DNA of 64,000 nt from UBA2357 sp041916775 (lineage in GTDB: Bacteria; Pseudomonadota; Gammaproteobacteria; Burkholderiales; Rhodocyclaceae), in the NCBI GenBank assembly GCA_041916775.1, contig JAYRYZ010000012.1:1-64000 (forward strand), in the 5' to 3' direction. The translations under genes and the position numbers were made by a program. Positions 58,019 through 64,000 of this stretch are shown here, one piece after another (positions within the stretch are counted from its first letter, which is position 1; each line of letters opens with the position of its first letter). The notes under the pieces were generated by a model. The model was not told where the DNA came from and did not search any database. It was given only the letters and a program-made list of their open reading frames with translations.

Positions 58019-59650
58019 ATGACGCAGAAGCGGGACCCCATGATTCCCGACGGCGAGGTCAATCCGATCGACACGGACTATCAGATCGGTCAGGACAACA
58101 TCATCGTCAGCGTCGGCCCGTTCGGGCTCGACATCCATAACCGCGTATTCGCCATCTCCGGCCTCTTGGTGATTGCGTTCGTGCTGCTGACCCTGATGTT
58201 CCAGACCCAGGTCGAACCCTTGTTCTCCAGCCTGCGCGCCTGGTTGACCTCCAATCTCGACTGGTTCTTCATCAGCGCCGGCAACATCTTCGTGCTGGTG
58301 TGTCTCGGACTCGCTCTGTCGCCGCTTGGCAAGGTACGTCTCGGGGGCACCGAGGCCAAGCCGGATTACACTTATCTGGGATGGTTCTCGATGCTGTTCG
58401 CGGCAGGTATGGGTATCGGGCTGATGTTCTTCGGCGTCTCCGAACCCCTTTCGCACTTTGGCAGCGCATTCGGCGGCACTGCATACGAGGGCGGGGGGCG
58501 CACAGACTGGGCGCCGCTCGATGCGGCCGAGGGTGACGCCGGGGCGGCCAGTCGGCTTGCGATGGCAGCGACCATTTACCACTGGGGGCTGCACCCTTGG
58601 GCAATCTATGCCATTCTCGCGTTGGGTCTGGCCTTGTTTTCCTTCAACAAAGGCTTGCCATTGACCACTCGCTCGGTGTTCTACCCCCTTCTCGGCGAGC
58701 GGGTATGGGGTTGGCCGGGCCATGTGATCGACATCCTCGCGGTGCTTGCGACCTTGTTCGGACTGGCCACTTCACTGGGATTCGGTGCGTCCCAGGCCGC
58801 CTCCGGGCTGAACTACCTGTTCGAGGTGCCGCTTGGCGACACCACCCAGATTGTGCTGGTCATCGGCATCACGGCGATCGCACTGGTCTCGGTGCTGGCC
58901 GGACTTGACGCGGGTGTAAAGCGCCTTTCAGAGATCAACATGGTGCTGGCGGTGCTGCTGCTGGTGTTCGTGATCCTGGTGGGGCCAACCCTCGCACTCG
59001 CAACCGGTTTCTTCTCCAATCTCGGCGCCTATCTGGAGTATCTGCCCGCACTTGCCAACCCGGTGGGACGTGAAGACATCAATTTCTCCCAAGGCTGGAC
59101 GGCGTTTTACTGGGCCTGGTGGATCTCCTGGTCCCCCTTCGTCGGAATGTTCATCGCCCGGGTGTCCCGTGGTCGCAGCGTTCGCGAGTTCATCGTATCG
59201 GTGTTGATCGTTCCGTCCCTGGCCTGCGTCCTGTGGATGACGGTTTTCGGCGGCACTGCAATCAGCCAGCTGGTGAAGGACGGGTACGAGGCAGTTGCGG
59301 GTGCCGAGTTGCCGCTGCAGCTGTTCATGATGCTGGACGCATTACCGCTGGCGCAGATCACTTCGTTCATCGCGATCATTCTGGTGGTAGTGTTCTTCGT
59401 CACCTCTTCCGACTCCGGTTCGCTCGTGATCGACGTGATTGCGGCCGGCGGCAAGGTGGACGCGCCTGCACCTCAGCGGGTGTTCTGGTGTGTCTTCGAG
59501 GGCCTGGTGGCGATTGCGCTGATTCTGGGCGGCGGCCTCGTGGCTTTGCAGGCCATGGCAGTATCCACCGGCTTCCCATTTGCGATCGTGCTGCTGGTTG
59601 CGGTCGTGGCAGTCATCAAGGGGCTTGCCTCGGAGCCGCGTCCCGACTGA
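58019..59650 (+). CDS. BCCT-family transporter (betaine/choline/carnitine type)
   Basis: A 543-aa membrane protein with 12 helices. The family Trp-rich segment WTAFYWAWWISWSPFVGMFIARVSRGR and the N-terminal FMFQTQVEPLFSS-like helix region are clear. It imports compatible solutes or carboxylate-containing amines; the exact substrate is unknown. The start at 58019 has AGGAGAG upstream. It is followed by a cNMP/CBS regulator and an exonuclease gene. Confidence 0.92.
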   Translation: MTQKRDPMIPDGEVNPIDTDYQIGQDNIIVSVGPFGLDIHNRVFAISGLLVIAFVLLTLMFQTQVEPLFSSLRAWLTSNLDWFFISAGNIFVLVCLGLALSPLGKVRLGGTEAKPDYTYLGWFSMLFAAGMGIGLMFFGVSEPLSHFGSAFGGTAYEGGGRTDWAPLDAAEGDAGAASRLAMAATIYHWGLHPWAIYAILALGLALFSFNKGLPLTTRSVFYPLLGERVWGWPGHVIDILAVLATLFGLATSLGFGASQAASGLNYLFEVPLGDTTQIVLVIGITAIALVSVLAGLDAGVKRLSEINMVLAVLLLVFVILVGPTLALATGFFSNLGAYLEYLPALANPVGREDINFSQGWTAFYWAWWISWSPFVGMFIARVSRGRSVREFIVSVLIVPSLACVLWMTVFGGTAISQLVKDGYEAVAGAELPLQLFMMLDALPLAQITSFIAIILVVVFFVTSSDSGSLVIDVIAAGGKVDAPAPQRVFWCVFEGLVAIALILGGGLVALQAMAVSTGFPFAIVLLVAVVAVIKGLASEPRPD

Positions 59651-59724
59651 TGTTCAACGACTGGCGACGTCGTCTGTATCGAGACGTCGCTCATGTTTGA
59701 AACACTCCCGGAGCCCGTGAGCAG

Positions 59725-61602
59725 ATGCAGGACGAGCAGGTCGAGATTCAGGACTTCTTGCGCCGCCACCCGCCTTTCAACGAGTTGCCGGAGGAGACGA
59801 TCGGACAGATCGCGGCCTCGATCGACGTTCGTTACTTCAAGGCAGGCAGCCAGATCATCTCCTTCGGCGAAGAGGCGGTCTCGTGGAACATCGTCCGAAG
59901 CGGGGCGGTGGAGATCTTTCGCCGCAATGGCACCTTGTACAACCGCCTGACCGAAGGTGGCTACTTCGGGGAGTTCGGTCTGCTGCATCGCAAGCGGGTG
60001 CGATTCCCTGCGGTGGCACTGGAAGACACCTTGCTCTATCTGGTCCCCGAGGCGGTGTTCACAGCGTTGTTCGAGCACAACGAAGTGTTCGCCGATCTCG
60101 TCGAGATCGAGGACAGCACCCGTTTGCGCCAGGCGCTCTCGCGTCGTGAGGATGCCAATCAACTCACCCGCGCCACCATAGACGAGCTGATCGGTCGTGC
60201 CCCGGTCATGTTGCCGCTGACGGCCAGCGCGGGTGACGCTGCGCGAGTCATGACGGAAGAAGGGGTCTCGTCCTTACTGATCACGACCGCTGCGCCCACA
60301 TCCGCAGACCGCACCGAGATTGTCGGCATCATCACCGACCGCGATCTGCGGACCCGGCTGATTGCGCAGGGCCTGAACTACGACACCCCGGTCGACCGGA
60401 TCATGTCCTCCGAACTGGTCACCGTCGCGCACAGCCAGTTGGTGTTCGAGGCGATGCTGGAGATGCTCCGCCACAACGTGCATCATCTGCCGGTGCTCAA
60501 GCACCGGCAGGCGATCGGGGTCGTCGCCCTGTCCGACATCATCCGCTACGAATCACGCAACAGCCTGTTCGTTGTCGGCAGCATCTTCCGTCAGCACGAC
60601 AGCGCCGACTTGGCCGCACTGACGCCGGATGTGCGGGCCTGTTTCACCCGCATGGTCTCCGAAGACGCCAACTCTCGCATGATCGGCAGCGCCATGGCGG
60701 TGATCGGGCGCAGCTTCAAGCAACGCCTGCTCGAGCTGGCAGAGGCGCAGCTCGGTCCGCCGCCCGTGCAGTACTGTTTTCTCGCGCTGGGGTCGATGGC
60801 ACGGCAAGAGCAGCTCATCGTGACCGATCAGGACAATGCGCTGCTGCTCGATGACAGCTTCGACCCCAGACAGCACGATGACTACTTCAAGGCGCTGGCG
60901 ACTCTGGTCAGTGACGGGCTCGCGCAATGCGGCTACAGCTACTGCAGCGGCGGGGTGATGGCGAGCAACGCCAAGTGGCGCATGACCTTGCGGCAATGGC
61001 AGGGCTGCTTCGACCGCTGGATCGAGCAACCCACGCCGGAATCGCTGCTCAACAGCAATATCTTCTTCGATCTGGATGGGGTCTGGGGGCAGACCGAATG
61101 GACCGAAGCGCTGCGTGCGCGCATCGCAAACAAAGCGCGTGCCAGCTCCCGCTTCCTCGCCTGCATGGCGCGCAACGCCCTGTTGCGCACGCCACCATTG
61201 GGTTTCTTCAAGGACTTCGTGGTCGAACCCGACGGACGCCACAGCCGCGCGATCAACCTCAAGCGGCGTGGTACGGCGCCGCTCGCCGACTTGATCCGGG
61301 TGCATGCGCTGGCCGTCGGGTCGCAGGCGCGCAACTCATTCGAGCGCCTCCAGGACATCATCGCAGCAGGCATCTTGCCAATCGGTCGTGGGCCGGACCT
61401 GCACGATGCGCTCGAATTCATCTCCATGGTGCGAATCCGCAACCAGGCACACGACCTGGCCGCCGGGCGTGAGCCGGACAACAGCATCGAACCCGAGAGC
61501 CTGTCCGAGTTCGAGCGCAAGAGCCTGCGCGACGCCTTCCTGATCCTGAGCAACGCGCAAAAATTCATGAAGTATCGCTACCAACCCGGCCGCAGTCACT
61601 GA
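59725..61602 (+). CDS. cNMP-binding/CBS/DUF294 nucleotidyltransferase-like protein
   Basis: A 625-aa soluble protein. It has an N-terminal cyclic-nucleotide-binding domain (about 15-130, with GGYFGEFGLLHRKRVRFPAVA). Two CBS domains (about 165-290) follow, then DUF294 with the GSMARQEQLIVTDQDNAL nucleotidyltransferase-like motif, and a C-terminal DUF294-C domain. Such proteins are linked to transporter genes (ActP, BCCT) and may control them in response to adenine nucleotides; that is inferred from family context. Confidence 0.9.
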   Translation: MQDEQVEIQDFLRRHPPFNELPEETIGQIAASIDVRYFKAGSQIISFGEEAVSWNIVRSGAVEIFRRNGTLYNRLTEGGYFGEFGLLHRKRVRFPAVALEDTLLYLVPEAVFTALFEHNEVFADLVEIEDSTRLRQALSRREDANQLTRATIDELIGRAPVMLPLTASAGDAARVMTEEGVSSLLITTAAPTSADRTEIVGIITDRDLRTRLIAQGLNYDTPVDRIMSSELVTVAHSQLVFEAMLEMLRHNVHHLPVLKHRQAIGVVALSDIIRYESRNSLFVVGSIFRQHDSADLAALTPDVRACFTRMVSEDANSRMIGSAMAVIGRSFKQRLLELAEAQLGPPPVQYCFLALGSMARQEQLIVTDQDNALLLDDSFDPRQHDDYFKALATLVSDGLAQCGYSYCSGGVMASNAKWRMTLRQWQGCFDRWIEQPTPESLLNSNIFFDLDGVWGQTEWTEALRARIANKARASSRFLACMARNALLRTPPLGFFKDFVVEPDGRHSRAINLKRRGTAPLADLIRVHALAVGSQARNSFERLQDIIAAGILPIGRGPDLHDALEFISMVRIRNQAHDLAAGREPDNSIEPESLSEFERKSLRDAFLILSNAQKFMKYRYQPGRSH

Positions 61603-61612
61603 GTAACGCTCC

Positions 61613-62350
61613 ATGCTGCACCTCGGTCCCCTTTCCCCGCGCTCTGCCACCGAGGCAACACCGGACTGGCCTGCTCGCTTCAGGGTGTTGGCGGACGAGG
61701 CGCGTGACCCGCGTCTGCGCGCCTATTACGGCGCAGGCGCGGCCGCCGGTGAGACGCCCGTCCGCGCCGCGCCGCTGATGGCACTCGACATCGAAACCAC
61801 CGGGCTTGATCCGCGCAGGGATGGCATCGTGAGCATCGGGATCGTGCCGATGCGACTCGACAAGATCATCAGTAGCGCGACCCGCCACTGGATCGTCAAG
61901 CCACGCGTACCGCTGAGTGAAGCGTCGGTCGCCGTCCACGGCATCACGGATGCTCAGATCATCACTGCGCCTGACCTGGACGACATCCTGGCCGAGCTGC
62001 TCGCTACCATCGCCGGTCAGGTGTTGGTCGTGCATTGCCGGGACATCGAACGCCGCTTTCTTGCAGCCGCCTTGCTCGGACGGATCGGCGAAGGAATCGA
62101 GTTCCCGGTGATCGACACCATGGAGCTGGAGGCACGCCTGCACCGCAGATCGCCCCCCAGCCTCCTCGACCGACTGTTGCGTCGCGAACCGGTGTCGATT
62201 CGCCTGATCGCCAGCCGCAGCCGCTACCATCTGCCGCGTTACCGGCTGCATCACGCCCCGACCGATGCTCTTGCGTCGGCGGAGTTGCTGCAAGCGCAAA
62301 TCGCACACCGCTTCTCCCCCGAGACCCCGTTGTCAGGTTTGTGGCGCTGA
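61613..62350 (+). CDS. DnaQ-like 3'-5' exonuclease
   Basis: A 245-aa DEDDh-type exonuclease. Exo I is LMALDIETTGLDP, Exo II is VLVVHCRDIERRFLAA, and Exo III is HHAPTDALASAELLQ (His and Asp). A short N-terminal extension precedes the fold. It starts ten bases after the cNMP/CBS gene and is often its neighbour. It could act on RNA or DNA; the substrate is unknown. Confidence 0.85.
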   Translation: MLHLGPLSPRSATEATPDWPARFRVLADEARDPRLRAYYGAGAAAGETPVRAAPLMALDIETTGLDPRRDGIVSIGIVPMRLDKIISSATRHWIVKPRVPLSEASVAVHGITDAQIITAPDLDDILAELLATIAGQVLVVHCRDIERRFLAAALLGRIGEGIEFPVIDTMELEARLHRRSPPSLLDRLLRREPVSIRLIASRSRYHLPRYRLHHAPTDALASAELLQAQIAHRFSPETPLSGLWR

Positions 62351-62536
62351 CGAGCGGAGGGGATGCGTTTGGCTGTGGTTGAAGGTTTGCCGAATTTCTC
62401 CGGATTCACTCAGAATGGGCAAATACATCATTTCGAGTAATCATTCACGCGAACTTGTCGGTAATCGAGTTATGGTTCTGCGTGCCTTACTGCCCGGGCG
62501 AGCGCGCGGCGGACAACCTGAATCCGAATCTTGTAC

Positions 62537-63724
62537 ATGCATCCGACATGGCCGCGTCAAATTCTCCAAGCCCGGCGTTCCAGGCAGCCTCGCGCGGCAC
62601 TTTTTGCGTGGGCGCTTGCACCGTGGGCTGGCATCGCGCGCGCTGAAGAGGCTGATCTGCTACTTGTGCGTTACGCCGATAGCTTCGCACAACTCGGCTA
62701 CGTGGCGGGGGGCGCCTTCCTGATGCTGTTTGCAATCGCCCTGGGCTGGAGTCACCTCGCCCTTTCGCGGCGGCTGGGGGTATTCGATCACTTCTTGTGG
62801 GGGAGCCTGTGGATTACGGGTGTCGGCGGTATCCTGCTGAGCCTGATTCGTGGGCCTGGCGATGGGCAAGGGCTGACCCAGGTGGCGCTGGCGGTGTCGG
62901 TGCCGGCCGTCCTGCTCGCCTGGCGCAGCATGCGCCGGGCCCTGCCGGGAAGCGGGCTCTTTGCGGCTGCCGCATGTGTCGCTGCGCTTGCTCCAGCCTG
63001 GATGAATCTCGCTTCGTCTTTCAACGTGATGCCTGTCCTGCCGGTGTGGTTTTCCGGCCTTGGGGCCGCGCTGGCCCTCGCGCTGATCGCGCTGCGCCTG
63101 CCGTTCTCGATCGTGCGCGATGCACGACATGTGTCACCGGTACGATCCGGGATCGCGCTCGACGCGCCTGCCAACGCGCCGTTCGACGGGGACGTCAGTA
63201 CTGCGCCGCCCATGATTGCGCCGGCCCCGGTGCAGGCGACGCGCATCATGCTGACCGAGCGGATGGAGCAGGGCATCGCCCGGGCGCGTCGCGCCGATGT
63301 GCCGCTGGCGCTGGTGTGGGTCGACATCCATGCGGACCACATCGACCGCCTGCTCGGCGAGGAGGTGACGGATCAGCTTCTGAACACGGTGGCCGAGCGT
63401 CTGGATCGGCATCTGCGGGTGGAGTCGATGCTCGCGCGCACCGGGGAGTACAGCTTCGGGGCCGTGTGCGAGGCGGTCACGGATCTCGATGAGGTGATGG
63501 GCATCATTGCCGGCCTGCGCGATGCGCTCGCTGCGCCCTGCAACCTGGGCGACGGCGAGATTGCGATCGATGCGAGCTTTGGTCACGCGCTGTTCCCGTT
63601 CGATGGCGTCGATGCGGCTGCCCTGAGCCGTGTGGCGGCGCGTCGCGCAGCGCGCACCGCTCGGGCGGTGGTGCGCGGAAGGACGTCTGCGGAGCCGAGG
63701 GTGCCGCTTCGCAAGGTGTCGTGA
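62537..63724 (+). CDS. Membrane protein with degenerate GGDEF domain
   Basis: A 395-aa protein with about five N-terminal membrane helices (60-220) and a C-terminal diguanylate-cyclase fold. The active-site loop reads ARTGEYSFGAV in place of GG(D/E)EF. The usual metal and substrate residues are missing, so it is probably not a cyclase but may bind c-di-GMP or act as a sensor. The ATG at 62537 is chosen over a TTG at 62531. Confidence 0.75.
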   Translation: MHPTWPRQILQARRSRQPRAALFAWALAPWAGIARAEEADLLLVRYADSFAQLGYVAGGAFLMLFAIALGWSHLALSRRLGVFDHFLWGSLWITGVGGILLSLIRGPGDGQGLTQVALAVSVPAVLLAWRSMRRALPGSGLFAAAACVAALAPAWMNLASSFNVMPVLPVWFSGLGAALALALIALRLPFSIVRDARHVSPVRSGIALDAPANAPFDGDVSTAPPMIAPAPVQATRIMLTERMEQGIARARRADVPLALVWVDIHADHIDRLLGEEVTDQLLNTVAERLDRHLRVESMLARTGEYSFGAVCEAVTDLDEVMGIIAGLRDALAAPCNLGDGEIAIDASFGHALFPFDGVDAAALSRVAARRAARTARAVVRGRTSAEPRVPLRKVS

Positions 63725-63848
63725 TCAACGCCGCCTTGCCGCGTTCGTTTGCCCGAGCCGGGCTACATCCTGTTGCATTGCCGTGAGAACGTGGTCTGCG
63801 TGGTCCTGTCAGAATGGGCGCATTCAAACAACAACAGGAGCCACGAAG

Positions 63849-63935
63849 ATGAACAAGCAAGCCATCGCCCGATTTATCGCCCTTTCCGCCAAGTATCTCG
63901 GTTTGAGCGCTCAAGGAACACTCGCACGACAATGA
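63849..63935 (+). CDS. Predicted 28-aa small protein
   Basis: A short frame with an excellent ribosome site (AACAGGAG seven bases before the ATG) encodes MNKQAIARFIALSAKYLGLS and eight more residues. It is amphipathic with a basic N-terminus. It lies alone between the GGDEF-like gene and a hairpin. It could be a real small protein or a leader; I do not recognise a family. Confidence 0.5.
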   Translation: MNKQAIARFIALSAKYLGLSAQGTLARQ

Positions 63936-63945
63936 CATCCGTTCC

Positions 63946-63976
63946 GGCATCGCTCCGGGTGCCCGGGAGCGATGCC
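63946..63976 (+). terminator. Hairpin after the small frame
   Basis: GGCATCGCTCC (63946-63956) pairs with GGAGCGATGCC (63966-63976) around a 9-base loop. The stem is long and GC-rich, but no T-run is seen before the window end. Confidence 0.55.
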
Positions 63977-64000
63977 CGGGCGGCTCACAGTCGAGTTACT

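Overview
The window is GC-rich and most resembles a betaproteobacterium of the Rhodocyclales type (Azoarcus, Aromatoleum, Thauera or a relative). This rests on a NifL/NifA pair beside an Rnf operon, nifHDK divergent from draT, and IPTL-CTERM and PEP-CTERM surface proteins. The genus is inferred; no search was run. Most of the window is a nitrogen-fixation (nif) region.

Layout. 1-2.1 kb: two IPTL-CTERM proteins (one cut by the window edge, joined by a 180-bp direct repeat) around a collagen-like protein. 2.2-5.4 kb (minus): nifL-nifA. 5.7-11.0 kb (plus): rnfABCDGEH, which supplies electrons to nitrogenase. 11.1-19.6 kb (minus): five-gene cytochrome-c cluster of unknown function (four two-haem proteins and a lipoprotein). 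19.9-21.3 kb: nifE. 21.4-25.5 kb: unrelated genes (PIN remnant, Toprim-like protein, YkgJ-like protein, vapBC, trpS) that separate nifE from nifN. 25.6-29.0 kb: nifN-nifX-rseC-like-DUF269-DUF683-orf. 29.2-31.7 kb: nif iscA-nifU-nifS. 31.8-39.3 kb: SDR gene, TetR regulator and tripartite RND efflux pump. 39.3-43.4 kb (minus): nifV-cysE-orf-nifW-nifZ-nifM. 43.6-46.2 kb: pirin, azoR, LysR regulator. 46.2-47.5 kb: AT-rich stretch and a PEP-CTERM protein. 47.5-55.1 kb (minus): nifH-nifD-nifK-nifT-ferredoxin-nifY/nafY-like-87-aa orf-LRV Fe-S protein-322-aa orf. 55.3-57.7 kb (plus): draT, then a SIR2-like gene and a 185-aa orf. 58.0-64.0 kb: BCCT transporter, cNMP/CBS/DUF294 protein, exonuclease, degenerate GGDEF protein and a 28-aa orf.

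Regulation. Seven places pair a TGT-N10-ACA NifA site with a GG-N10-GC sigma-54 element: nifL and rnfA (divergent, one shared NifA site plus an NtrC-type site), nifE, nifN, iscA-nifUS, nifV, nifH, and the SIR2-like gene after draT. The last places a SIR2-like protein of unknown role in the inferred NifA regulon. NtrC would turn on nifLA under nitrogen limitation, NifL would restrain NifA in oxygen or fixed nitrogen, and NifA would drive structural, cofactor, Fe-S and electron-transfer genes. DraT would ADP-ribosylate NifH after translation. nifB, nifQ and draG are not in the window.

Most worth a second look: the NifA-linked SIR2-like/185-aa pair, a perfect 15-bp inverted repeat bracketing the nifH promoter, the cytochrome cluster between rnf and nifE, the accessory tail of the nifHDK operon, and the island splitting nifE from nifN.
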